Shown: piece after piece, positions 36,684-45,397 of the stretch | Position numbering within the stretch: the first letter of the stretch is position 1 | How the letters are laid out: every line of letters starts with the position of its first letter | Source of the DNA: MPNP01 sp026710155 | GTDB taxonomy: Bacteria; Pseudomonadota; Alphaproteobacteria; Rhodobacterales; Rhodobacteraceae | Assembly (NCBI GenBank): GCA_965200885.1 | Contig: OZ241737.1 | Location: forward strand, 186,001 to 250,000 | Length of the DNA stretch: 64,000 nucleotides | Reading direction: 5' to 3' | Notes under the pieces: model-generated | Database searches by the model: none | What the model was told of the DNA's origin: nothing | What the model saw: the letters and a program-made list of their open reading frames with translations, nothing else | Position numbers and translations under genes: made by a program

Positions 36684-37565
36684 CTATGAATCTTTATTTT
36701 GTTGTTTTGGTCTATATGTTGCTAACCTCAAAATGAATCCAAGTTCAGATGTTAACATAAAGTCTCTAATAAATGAATGAATTTGCTTAACTTCATTTTT
36801 TAGATCGCTATACTGACTTATATTTAAATCTTCAATTACTAATTCCAATTCATTCCTCAATACATTCATTGTAATTCCTCGATGATGCGCATGCCATCTG
36901 GTTGTATCATTCAACTTCTTAGCTATCTTTTCTGCACGGGCCTGTTTCATATTTGAGGTAATAGTTTCACCAGTTGAATTTTTTTCCCAATTTTTGAACT
37001 TGTATTTTGGAAGCCATTTCACCAACAATTCCACCGAATGCTCTCTAGCTTGTTCAAAACGGTGTAGATCTGCCAAATCAAGTTTCTCTGCCAATCCAAA
37101 TTCAAGTGAAGTCAAAGTTCTGTTACGGGCTTTTTTATTCAATTCCTCGAATTTTTCCAAGTAAGCTAATCCTGGTATCCACCTACCATCAATTAGGAAC
37201 TGGGGGTCTATTGGTCCTAGTTGGGAGTAGTAATCCATATAGATGTTATCACCTGAGAGCGCGAAGATAGTTCCAGCTGACATGGCTTGGTCTGGAACAA
37301 TAAAGTCGACCTGATCGTAGTGATAGCGAATGATTTCGACTGTCCTTTCAACGGAATCAACCAAACCACCTCCAGTATCAAGAAGGATTGTGAGTTTATC
37401 ATTATTTTCAGGCTTCAAAGAATGTTCAATTACATCTTTGACAGTTGCGGGCAAACCATAATTCATTGGACCATAAATAGCCATGACATCCATTTCTCTT
37501 ACTGAAGCGATCCGCTCCAGTTGCAATTTAAGTATGTTTTCAATGAAAGCTCTAACTTCTGCCAC
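36684..37565 (-). CDS. SDH family Clp-fold serine proteinase
   Basis: A 293-residue protein of the serine dehydrogenase proteinase (SDH_sah, ClpP/crotonase fold) family. LLDTGGGLVDSVERTVEIIR forms the oxyanion-side strand, and the nucleophile Ser lies in DQAMSAGTIFALSGDNIYMD; YSQLGPIDPQ follows as in SppA-like enzymes. No signal peptide or membrane span is evident, so it should be cytosolic. It is flanked by decayed mobile DNA on both sides and by a small hypothetical gene, and so belongs to the accessory region. The substrate is unknown. Confidence 0.8.
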   Translation of the reverse strand: MAEVRAFIENILKLQLERIASVREMDVMAIYGPMNYGLPATVKDVIEHSLKPENNDKLTILLDTGGGLVDSVERTVEIIRYHYDQVDFIVPDQAMSAGTIFALSGDNIYMDYYSQLGPIDPQFLIDGRWIPGLAYLEKFEELNKKARNRTLTSLEFGLAEKLDLADLHRFEQAREHSVELLVKWLPKYKFKNWEKNSTGETITSNMKQARAEKIAKKLNDTTRWHAHHRGITMNVLRNELELVIEDLNISQYSDLKNEVKQIHSFIRDFMLTSELGFILRLATYRPKQQNKDS

Positions 37566-37637
37566 TCGGTATGCCTGTAAGTTGTTTGCTGGCCAGGTTA
37601 TTTTTTATAACCGATTAAATTACTACAAAGAATATAA

Positions 37638-37700
37638 TGTAACTATTCAGGTACCCTCTCTATAACAAGATATAATTTTGGCGTCAATGATGGTTGGAGT
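37638..37700 (+). repeat. Solo IS66-type left end
   Basis: GTAACTATTCAGGTACCC and the next ~45 bases match the left end of the 34820 element (both continue CTATAACAAGATATAATTTT and then TGATGG-GGAGTCA). No matching right end or transposase follows; a weaker left-type copy CAACTATTCAGGG is at 39015. Footprint of a deleted element. Confidence 0.55.
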
Positions 37701-37705
37701 CAAGG

Positions 37706-38285
37706 CAGTAATTCCCGTTAATTTTCATCATTCCTGATTTGCAGGGGATGGGCAAGCGATATCGAGGAACAGGTGGGAATTGTTGAACGGCTGTATTGCC
37801 GGGAGGAATTGAGACAGAAGCAGTTTTAATATTATCGCGACAAACTGGTGGATTGATTGCTTCGGGTGTGCGTAGTCAAGTATGTAATCCCCATTAATCT
37901 TGACCAATAACATGTGAAATTATTGATGATCTTGCTTCTCTCGTTTTGGTGTTTCTACTACAGCCATGGAAATAAAACTACAATTGACCTGAAGTAGTTA
38001 ATATTTATGGATGTACAAAATTATTCAGTTACATTGGTGATCCGGCCAGTAGAGTTAAGTAGCCTAAAAGTACCTGGTTGTACAAAGGATAATCTTACTC
38101 CCATTGTACTATTGGCACCTTGGCTAGCAATAACACCCTTATTATTTTATTGATAACACATACTATCAGAAAAAAGATAAAGATAACGAAACAAACCTGT
38201 TAAAAACTTGCGGATCAGTAATTTCCGTTAATTTTCTTCATTCCTGATTTATACGACCTGCAAAATGGATAGGCAAGTGATATCG
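37706..38285 (+). repeat. Direct repeat pair about 510 bp apart
   Basis: The 35-bp segment at 37706-37740 recurs at 38216-38250 with two mismatches (shared core GTTAATTTTC then TTCCTGATTT). Similarity resumes after a short gap as GGATGGGCAAGCGATATCGA versus GGATAGGCAAGTGATATCGA. The first copy leads into a HsdS remnant, the second into a type ISP remnant, so this may mark a recombination between restriction loci. Confidence 0.5.
37745..37870 (+). pseudogene. Type I restriction specificity subunit (HsdS) C-terminal remnant
   Basis: The plus strand reads SDIEEQVGIVERLYCREEL, RQKQF, stop, YYRDKLVD. This resembles the closing part of HsdS proteins (PPLEEQ-x-RIV ... KQYEYYRDKLL). It has an in-frame stop and no body, hence a relic. 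A related piece on the minus strand lies at 49.4-49.5 kb. Confidence 0.45.
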
Positions 38286-38289
38286 AAGG
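37871..38289. other. Non-coding AT-rich stretch
   Basis: No convincing gene. It contains the second copy of the 35-bp repeat (38216-38250). Confidence 0.3.
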
Positions 38290-39010
38290 GCTTTATGAGA
38301 AGGTAGAAACTAATGAACTGGATATTCCGGATGGTAAGCTTGATGTGTTTGGATACCGTAGGAGGAAAACCATCACTAGTGAAGTACTCCTGGATTACCA
38401 ATCATTATTCGGTAATAAGGTCTCGAAGGACGATATATTTCATTATATCTACGGGTTGTTGCATCTTCCAGCTTATCGGGAGCAATTTGCAGCCAATCTC
38501 AAGAAGGAACTGCCGCGTATCCCCTTACCAGTCGCAAGAGTGCATTTCCATTCCATTGTTGAAGCAGGGCGTTCACTTGGCACTTTGCATCTTGGGTTTG
38601 ACAGTATTGATCTCTGACCGCAGGAATTTGAGAAAGGCGTATGGGAGCCAGCTCCCGACCATAGCCTTGAAGATTAGTTCCGGGTTACAAAAATGAAACA
38701 CCCGAAGCGTAACCGGACTAAGGATCTCTCACGTATCATCTACAATCGTTATATTACCGTCTGCGGAATTCCCGATGATGCGTGGGACTATATCGTCAAT
38801 GGCAAACCTGCCTCCAAATGGATTATTTTGCAGCAGGCCGTAACGATTGATAAACCGAGTGGTATTGTCAAGGACCCCAATCACTGGGCAGAAACAAGTG
38901 CAGATGGGCCATCCTATCCACTGAAACTGCTCGCACACGTTGTTCGTGTCGCAATTGAAACCCAAAACATAATCGCTGAACTTCCTAACCCTGAATGGCG
39001 GGATGATTAA
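38290..39010 (+). pseudogene. C-terminal remnant of a type ISP restriction-modification enzyme
   Basis: Two plus-strand frames carry the end of a large helicase-methyltransferase restriction protein. The first has DDIFHYIYGLLHLPAYREQF and ELPRIPLPVARVHF ... AGRSLGTLHLGFD; the second has SRIIYNRYITVCGIPDDAWDY, shortened here to IIYNRYITV, then YIVNGKPASKWI, KDPNHWAET and LLAHVVRVAIETQNII. The order and spacing match the target-recognition tail of type ISP (LlaBIII-like) enzymes. Stops and frame changes around 38615-38690, and no upstream body, show it is dead. Confidence 0.65.
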
Positions 39011-39166
39011 AATTCAACTATTCAGGGTCATGTACAGTTACATTTTGAAAGAACTTGAAAAACTGACACTTGAATTGTCAAACAGGCAGCAAATGAAATC
39101 GGGATTGTTTTATTATACCCGATTGAATTTACGGATATTGATTGTTTATCCTGATTGGTATTACTC

Positions 39167-39901
39167 ATGCACAATAAAATAAAGAACAGGATCTCCCTAA
39201 ATGGTGTCAGCTACAGGGTAAATGATAAAACCATAATTGACAATCTCAATCTTGAAATAACCGAAAAACGGATTGGAATAGTTGGGCGCAATGGTTCGGG
39301 GAAATCATCCCTGGTCAGATTGATGGGAGGATTAATCAAGCCTTCCAGTGGAAATATACTTGTCAATGATATTGATGTTTATTCCGACCGGAAGAATGCG
39401 ATCAGGACAGTGGGAATGGTATTCCAAAATCCTGATCATCAAATAATTTTTCCAACGGTTTTGCAGGAACTCAGCTTTGGTTTGAACAATATCGGTCATA
39501 CACAGAATGAAGCAAACGAATTTGCCATGAGGATTTTGGAGGATTTTGGCAAATCCCATTGGGCTGAACGACCTGTATCAAACCTTTCGGAGGGCCAAAA
39601 GCATCTGGTTTGCCTTTTGTCGGTTCTGGCCATGCAACCCTCGATCATTATATTGGATGAACCATTTACCGGCCCAGACATACCTACGGTCAGAATACTG
39701 GAACGATTTTTGGCAGCACTGGATCAAACCATTCTGTTGATATCACATGATCCACAAACATTGATGGATTATGATCGGGTGATTTGGCTCGAAAAGGGTG
39801 AAATAATCATGGATGGAAGCCCCTCCCAAGTCCTGAATGAGTTCAAGCTGGAAATGCATCGAATTGGAGATGAAGATGTTGAATTTGAATTCGCCAATTA
39901 A
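39167..39901 (+). CDS. bioM: Biotin transporter ATPase BioM
   Basis: A 244-residue ABC ATPase of the energy-coupling-factor (CbiO/EcfA) type. Walker A is GRNGSGKS, the Q-loop FQNPDHQIIFPTV is typical for EcfA ATPases, the signature is LSEGQKHLVCLLSVL, Walker B IIILDEPFTG. Followed at once by T- and S-components, forming bioMNY. The ATG at 39167 is preferred over an upstream TTG. No BioR box (TTATMKATAA) is evident upstream. Confidence 0.9.
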   Translation: MHNKIKNRISLNGVSYRVNDKTIIDNLNLEITEKRIGIVGRNGSGKSSLVRLMGGLIKPSSGNILVNDIDVYSDRKNAIRTVGMVFQNPDHQIIFPTVLQELSFGLNNIGHTQNEANEFAMRILEDFGKSHWAERPVSNLSEGQKHLVCLLSVLAMQPSIIILDEPFTGPDIPTVRILERFLAALDQTILLISHDPQTLMDYDRVIWLEKGEIIMDGSPSQVLNEFKLEMHRIGDEDVEFEFAN

Positions 39902-40478
39902 GACGCCATACCATAGACTTCCGGTCGTATGGAAACTGGCCATCCTTTCCATCACCACAATTGTTGTCTACCAGTTGGAAAACCATCTGATCCTTGTCGT
40001 CTTGTTGCTGGCAATGTTCCTTCTCAACCTGATGCCAGGAATTAATTTTCTTAAACTGGCCATAAGAAACCTTTCTCCAATCATTCCCTTTATGGTCTTT
40101 ATATTGCTATGGCATGTTTTCACCGGATCAACTGTCCAAGGTATGGTTTTGCTTGTAAAATTCATGATTGTCATTAGCCTTGCCAATCTGGTGACCATGA
40201 CATCTCAATTGGATGAGATGATTGCCTTGATTGAGAAACTTGTGAAGCCCCTCGGGAAAATCGGGTTGGATTTGTCATTTTTGGGTTTGACTTTCGGTTT
40301 GGTGATCAGATCGGTTCCCAATTTACTGGAAATCACCAGGAGATTGAATTTTTCATGGCGAAGTCGCTCCTTGAAAAGACCTGGCTGGAGATTAATTTTT
40401 CCATTGATATGTTTTGCTCTGGATGATGCAGATCATGTTGCCGAAGCCATCAAGGCACGACGATCAAACAATGGCTAG
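39876..40478 (+). CDS. bioN: Energy-coupling factor transmembrane protein BioN
   Basis: A 200-residue membrane protein, the T-component linking BioM to BioY. Hydrophobic spans lie at residues ~20-60, 65-100 and a final one near 175. The EcfT coupling motif region is in TRRLNFSWRSRSLKRPGW with the Ala-Arg-Ser type signature AIKARRSN near the end. ATG 39876 is chosen because GGAG is six bases upstream; the gene overlaps bioM by 26 bp. Confidence 0.85.
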   Translation: MLNLNSPIKTPYHRLPVVWKLAILSITTIVVYQLENHLILVVLLLAMFLLNLMPGINFLKLAIRNLSPIIPFMVFILLWHVFTGSTVQGMVLLVKFMIVISLANLVTMTSQLDEMIALIEKLVKPLGKIGLDLSFLGLTFGLVIRSVPNLLEITRRLNFSWRSRSLKRPGWRLIFPLICFALDDADHVAEAIKARRSNNG

Positions 40479-40489
40479 ATAGACCGCCC

Positions 40490-41038
40490 ATGGAAAGAAA
40501 TATTGCCTATATCGCCCTTTTTGCAGCCTTGACAGCAGCCTTGGGTTTTATCCCGATCATTACCTTGGCATTTGGTGTTCCGATTACAGCCCAGACACTT
40601 GGTGTCATGCTTGGTGGTTGTATTCTAGGCAGTTGGAGAGGCGGTCTTGCCAGCCTTTTACTTATAGTCCTCATAGCATTGGGGGTCCCCTTGTTGGCAG
40701 GAGGTCGTGGTGGATTGGGACTATTTTTTTCGCCATCTGGAGGTTTTCTGATCGGATGGCCAATCGGGGCTTATGTTTGTGGTTTGATCATGGAGCGTTT
40801 CAATGGAATCCATCCTTTTGCAATAGGTCTTATTGCATCTGTAATTGGTGGAATTCTCGTGGTTTACATGGCGGGAGTTATGGGTATGTTCCTGACTCTG
40901 GAACAAACCTTTATCGAAATCATTTATCTGGTTATGGTGTTCATTCCCGGAGACCTTTTCAAAGCCGTAGTCTCCGGTTTGATCGTCATGCTTTTGTGTA
41001 AATACCGACCAGAATCCGTGCTTTCGCGTAATGGTTAA
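40490..41038 (+). CDS. bioY: Biotin-binding S-component BioY
   Basis: A 182-residue membrane protein with six predicted spans, the biotin-specific substrate-capture subunit. Signature segments are PITAQTLGVMLGGCILG and GGRGGLGLFFSPSGGFLIGW, and the C-terminal FIPGDLFKAVVSGLI. It lies 11 bp after bioN. Its end overlaps the following nitroreductase start by eight bases. Confidence 0.93.
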   Translation: MERNIAYIALFAALTAALGFIPIITLAFGVPITAQTLGVMLGGCILGSWRGGLASLLLIVLIALGVPLLAGGRGGLGLFFSPSGGFLIGWPIGAYVCGLIMERFNGIHPFAIGLIASVIGGILVVYMAGVMGMFLTLEQTFIEIIYLVMVFIPGDLFKAVVSGLIVMLLCKYRPESVLSRNG

Positions 41039-41711
41039 ATCCAACCTCCAGGACATTGTACTGGCAAGGAGATCAATTCGTGGTTACCTTCCTGATCCAG
41101 TACCCAGACCAATCCTTGAAAATATTTTGCAAATTGCCAGAAGTGCTCCAAGCGGTGCAAACCTTCAACCAGGAAGGTTTACTGTTCTAACCTCTGATGC
41201 CTTGAAGAATTTAACGGTTTCCCTCATTGGCGCCATCAGGAATGATCGTCCAGATGTTTCGGAATATTCTTATTTCCCCAATCCGTTGTCCCAGCATCTT
41301 CTGGCAAGAAAAAGGGCAACCGGCTTTGGTTTGTATGATGCTCTCAACATAGCCAAAAGGGACATCAAGGCCAGAAAAAAGCAGTTTGAACACAATTACC
41401 GTTTTTTTGGCGCTCCCGTGGGAATAGTTGTCAGCATTGACAAGCGTATGGGCAAAGGCTGTTTCATGGATCTGGGAATGGCTATCCAAAATCTTCTGAT
41501 CGGCATTGAAACCGAGGGATTGTCAAGCTGTGGCATCGGTGCCCTGGCCAATTATGGTGACCTTGTCCATGAGCATCTGAATCTGCCTGATGAGGAGATC
41601 GTTGTGTGTGGAATTGCAGTCGGCTATGCAGATCCCGAAAACCCTGTCAACAAGTTTAAAACACCCCGTATTGACCTGGATGAATATTCAGACTTTTTAG
41701 GTTTTGATTAA
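41031..41711 (+). CDS. Nitroreductase family protein
   Basis: A 226-residue FMN-dependent nitroreductase-fold protein. The FMN phosphate-binding start RRSIRGYLPDPVPRPILENI, with SAPSGANLQP, is standard for the family, as are the AIQNLLIGIETEGLSSCGI helix and VVCGIAVGYADPENPVN. The physiological electron acceptor is not predictable. The eight-base overlap with bioY argues for translation from the biotin-transport transcript, an unusual partner. Confidence 0.88.
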   Translation: MVKSNLQDIVLARRSIRGYLPDPVPRPILENILQIARSAPSGANLQPGRFTVLTSDALKNLTVSLIGAIRNDRPDVSEYSYFPNPLSQHLLARKRATGFGLYDALNIAKRDIKARKKQFEHNYRFFGAPVGIVVSIDKRMGKGCFMDLGMAIQNLLIGIETEGLSSCGIGALANYGDLVHEHLNLPDEEIVVCGIAVGYADPENPVNKFKTPRIDLDEYSDFLGFD

Positions 41712-41783
41712 ACCCTTTTTCATCCCAATGAATGTTAATTTTCGAGTTGGCGGTCCAATCCGATGTCATCGGATCAGTTAAGT

Positions 41784-42515
41784 TCAACTGTACTTGTAAC
41801 CTTCATCCCTTCGATATCCAGCAGTGGCCAAAATCAGGAAAAGAATGGTGTAGGCAAGCAAAATCAAAAACGGCTCGATGGTCCATGGTTTTCCACTGAT
41901 CCCTGCCTGAGTAAGGTTTACAACATACCTCACCGGTGTAAATATGGAGATTGAATTCATCAGTTCCGGCATCAGGCTCGGATGAAAAAATATCCCACCG
42001 AGAAAGGCCAGAATGATATAAAGCAGATTTGCAACTGGTAAAGCCCCCTTGGGGGAACACCAATACCCAATCGTCAAACCCATTGCAGCAAGTGGGAAAA
42101 CACCAATAAAAACACTTAACAGCATTCTGAACCAGGAGCTGGAGGGCATTCCAATATCTGTTGTCAGTAGGGCAACAATGATTAGGATAACAATCGAAAC
42201 AGTTACAAAAACCAGTGATGCCAGAATTGTTGCAAACAATCTCAACAGAGGGTGAACTGGCAATACCCTGACATATCTTTCCCATGGAGATTCCCTTTCA
42301 TTTGCAATTCTGACCCCAAATTGAAAGAAAGCAACACCCAGCGCAGAAAATACGCAAAAGGATCCAAGAGCAAAATTTGCTTCCTGCCGGCTATCCGTAA
42401 AGGTAACCCCAATTATTACAAAAATCACCGACGGTGTGAAAATGGTTAACAGGGAATAACTCGGGGTCCTTGTCAAACCCAGCAGGCATGCTTTGAAATA
42501 CTGGTATAGGACCAT
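41784..42515 (-). CDS. ABC-2 type transporter permease
   Basis: A 243-residue membrane protein with six hydrophobic segments of the ABC-2 exporter class (SYSLLTIFTPSVIFVIIG near the N-terminus, LPVANLLYIILAFLGGIFF near residue 175). Its ATG overlaps the stop of the ATPase gene upstream on the same strand. Such pairs export drugs or polyketide/lipid-like molecules; the substrate is unknown. Confidence 0.85.
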   Translation of the reverse strand: MVLYQYFKACLLGLTRTPSYSLLTIFTPSVIFVIIGVTFTDSRQEANFALGSFCVFSALGVAFFQFGVRIANERESPWERYVRVLPVHPLLRLFATILASLVFVTVSIVILIIVALLTTDIGMPSSSWFRMLLSVFIGVFPLAAMGLTIGYWCSPKGALPVANLLYIILAFLGGIFFHPSLMPELMNSISIFTPVRYVVNLTQAGISGKPWTIEPFLILLAYTILFLILATAGYRRDEGYKYS

Positions 42516-43435
42516 TACTGCTGACTGTTCTCTATAAGGGTAAAAAATGCTTCTTCCAGATTGGCGGGTCTTATTTGAAGTTTCCGGAATTTTATGCCGT
42601 CACGAACCATTGATCTAACGACTCGATCGGAGTCCTTTGTAATAACAACCACCCTGCCATTTTGCTGCATGATATGAGTTGATCCATCCAATTTGACTGG
42701 TTGTTTGCCCTTGAAACTGACCCTGCTGGTTCCAACCAAATCTCGAATTTGATCAAGAGTTCCTTCGGCCAATTTCTTTCCCTGATGCATAACGACAATT
42801 CTGGAAGCCAGGGCTTCTGCTTCCTCCAGATAATGTGTGGTTAATACAACCGTACCACCCGATCTGCGGAATTCCAGAATTGCTTTCCAGATATTTTGCC
42901 TTGATTCCACATCAAGCCCTGTAGTTGGTTCATCCAAAAATATCAGTGCGGGATTACCTGCAAAGGCAAGGGCAACAGCCAAGCACCGTTTCTGACCTCC
43001 GCTTAACCCGCCGGCCTGTTTATCCTTCAGCTTTTCCAAGGTGAATCTGGTAAACAACTCTTCATCGGACATGGGCTCGGGAAAATGGGACCGAACCAGA
43101 TCGAGGATTTCGGCAACTCGCAAATTATCGGGAAAACCTGATTCCTGGGGTGTCAAACCCACCCGCATCCTGATGGATTTATCCCTTGGTTCTCCCCCCA
43201 GTAATGATACGGAACCTGAATCTGCTTTCCTGGTTCCTGTCATGATATCAATTGCTGTCGTTTTTCCTGCACCATTGGGACCAAGGAGAACATGAATTTC
43301 CCCCTGTTTCAATTCCAGGCTTAATCCCCTGAGTGCCATGCTTGAACCGAAGGATTTGACAATATTGGAAAGCTGAATGGCACTGCCCTTTATCAATTCG
43401 TTTGAATTAGCATTCATTCCTGTTGAGTTGGCCAT
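42515..43435 (-). CDS. ABC-2 type transporter ATPase
   Basis: A 306-residue ATPase paired with the permease. Walker A is GPNGAGKTT, the signature LSGGQKRCLAVALAF, Walker B ALIFLDEPTTGLD, H-loop LTTHYLEEAE. The C-terminal extension of about 90 residues is typical of CcmA/DrrA-like exporters. The start region includes 20 non-conserved residues. It diverges from iolC with only about 50 bp between. Confidence 0.9.
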   Translation of the reverse strand: MANSTGMNANSNELIKGSAIQLSNIVKSFGSSMALRGLSLELKQGEIHVLLGPNGAGKTTAIDIMTGTRKADSGSVSLLGGEPRDKSIRMRVGLTPQESGFPDNLRVAEILDLVRSHFPEPMSDEELFTRFTLEKLKDKQAGGLSGGQKRCLAVALAFAGNPALIFLDEPTTGLDVESRQNIWKAILEFRRSGGTVVLTTHYLEEAEALASRIVVMHQGKKLAEGTLDQIRDLVGTSRVSFKGKQPVKLDGSTHIMQQNGRVVVITKDSDRVVRSMVRDGIKFRKLQIRPANLEEAFFTLIENSQQ

Positions 43436-43486
43436 AGATGTCTATATATACTCACCAATTACTTAGGGGTATAAATAAAGTTGGAT

Positions 43487-45343
43487 ATGGATAATAAAAG
43501 TCTTGATCTGATTACCATTGGTCGATCCTCAGTGGACTTGTATGGTCAGCAGGTTGGAGGACGCCTTGAGGATATGGGTTCCTTCAAAAAATATATTGGG
43601 GGTTCGCCGACAAATATCGCTGCCGGTTGTTCAAGACTCGGACTTGCCACTGCTCTCATAACCAGGGTTGGTGATGAACATATGGGCAGATTCATAAGGG
43701 AGGAATTGGTTAGGGAGGGTGTTGATGTAACTGCTGTAAAAACCGATCCGGAGAGGTTGACAGCCCTGGTTTTGCTTGGAATCAGGGATGAGGACAGTTT
43801 CCCTCTTATATTTTACCGGGAAAATTGTGCCGATATGGGTTTGACCGAGAAGGATATTGATCCTGAATTCATCACGAAGGCAAAATGTCTCTGTGCAACA
43901 GGCACCCATCTTTCACATCCAGATACAGCTGCGGCTGTCAGAAAGGCCTTGCGAATTGCCCGTGAAAATGGTTCCAAAACTGCATTGGATATTGATTACC
44001 GGCCAAATCTATGGGGATTGGGTGGTCATGATGATGGAGAAAATCGGTTTGTGGCTTCGGGTGAGGTAACTGCTGCCATTCAATCGACCGTGGGAATATT
44101 CGATTTGATAGTGGGTACCGAAGAGGAATTTCATATCGCCGGAGGTTCCGATGATACCCTTGCCGCACTTAAGAATGTCCGGGCAAAGACCAATGCCATT
44201 CTGGTATGTAAACGAGGACCAATGGGTGCCGTTGCCTTTCGGGCAGAAATACCCGAATCCTTGGATCAAGGTGAAACGGGTCCAGGTTTCAATGTGGAAG
44301 TCTTCAATGTACTGGGTGCCGGAGATGGTTTCATGGCCGGCTTTCTCAAGGGATGGCTGACCGGCGAAGACTTGTCAACCTCGCTGAAATATGCCAATGC
44401 ATGTGGCGCCTTTGCCGTTTCCAGGCATGGATGCACACCAGCCTATCCCTCACTTGAGGAATTGGAGTATTTTCTTGCGAATGGTTCCTGTACCAGGTCA
44501 TTGAGGAATGACTTCTCGCTGGAACAGATCCATTGGTCAACAACCCGGCGAGCCTACTGGAAGGATTTAACCATTGTTTCCTTGGAAAACATGCTCATGG
44601 AACCCGTTCTTGGCAATGAAAATCAAGGATTGGCACTGGCAGAAAAATTCAAGGATGCCATTGTCAGATCCCTTCTGTCAGAAGAGTTATCCGATAAAAA
44701 TCATGGCGTGATCTTTCCGGCAGGTCAAGGCCGTACCCTGACGGATAAATCAACAGGACATGGTTTGCTTGTCATGAAATCTGTAGGTGTCCTCGGAAGG
44801 GATTCCGTGCATGAGGTTGAAGGCAATTGTGAAAATCTTTCGGAATGGCCCCTGGAGCATACTGTGAAGCTAAAGCTGCTGGTTGGAAATGAATCATCTT
44901 GTTGTGATGAGCAAATGGCTTCATTGAGGAGGTTGTTTGGCAATACGAGAAGAAACCGATTGAACCTGGCCTTGGAACTGGGTTTTGAATCAAATGAAAA
45001 TCATTTGAGGCCTGACATGATCAAATCCATTTTGGGCAATGGGATTGTACCTGATTTTTGGATTCTCATGGATCTCAGTGACTCTGAGTGGTCAATTGCA
45101 AAAAGGATTATCCTGGACAATGACCCCAACACACTGGGTATTATTTCTAATAATGCTCAACACTTAAAATCCGATTCAAATGATTCTTCATCGTTGCATG
45201 GTGACAGAATTGTCAGTAGTGGAAAAATTATTCACTGGGATGGATTAAAGGAACTTTACATCAGTTGGCAAAACGGAAAAATCGCCATTTCCGAAGCTGA
45301 AAAAGAAATCACCAATTGGTTGAAGTTTCAGTCGAACCAATAG
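43487..45343 (+). CDS. iolC: Bifunctional 5-dehydro-2-deoxygluconokinase / DUF2090 protein
   Basis: A 618-residue fusion. Residues ~1-330 form a PfkB-family kinase (IGRSSVDLYGQQVG, GGSPTNIAAGCSRLG, and the phosphate-binding NVLGAGDGFMAGFLKG), which phosphorylates 2-deoxy-5-keto-gluconate. Residues ~340-615 are a DUF2090 domain, a LacD-like TIM barrel often thought to supply the aldolase step (IolJ). This would account for the lack of a separate iolJ. ATG 43487 is chosen over the adjacent TTG at 43481. iolB follows after about 55 bp. Confidence 0.92.
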   Translation: MDNKSLDLITIGRSSVDLYGQQVGGRLEDMGSFKKYIGGSPTNIAAGCSRLGLATALITRVGDEHMGRFIREELVREGVDVTAVKTDPERLTALVLLGIRDEDSFPLIFYRENCADMGLTEKDIDPEFITKAKCLCATGTHLSHPDTAAAVRKALRIARENGSKTALDIDYRPNLWGLGGHDDGENRFVASGEVTAAIQSTVGIFDLIVGTEEEFHIAGGSDDTLAALKNVRAKTNAILVCKRGPMGAVAFRAEIPESLDQGETGPGFNVEVFNVLGAGDGFMAGFLKGWLTGEDLSTSLKYANACGAFAVSRHGCTPAYPSLEELEYFLANGSCTRSLRNDFSLEQIHWSTTRRAYWKDLTIVSLENMLMEPVLGNENQGLALAEKFKDAIVRSLLSEELSDKNHGVIFPAGQGRTLTDKSTGHGLLVMKSVGVLGRDSVHEVEGNCENLSEWPLEHTVKLKLLVGNESSCCDEQMASLRRLFGNTRRNRLNLALELGFESNENHLRPDMIKSILGNGIVPDFWILMDLSDSEWSIAKRIILDNDPNTLGIISNNAQHLKSDSNDSSSLHGDRIVSSGKIIHWDGLKELYISWQNGKIAISEAEKEITNWLKFQSNQ

Positions 45344-45397
45344 AATGATGGTCTACCATGCATCCCGGGGAATAAAAAATAATTGCAGGGAACACAT

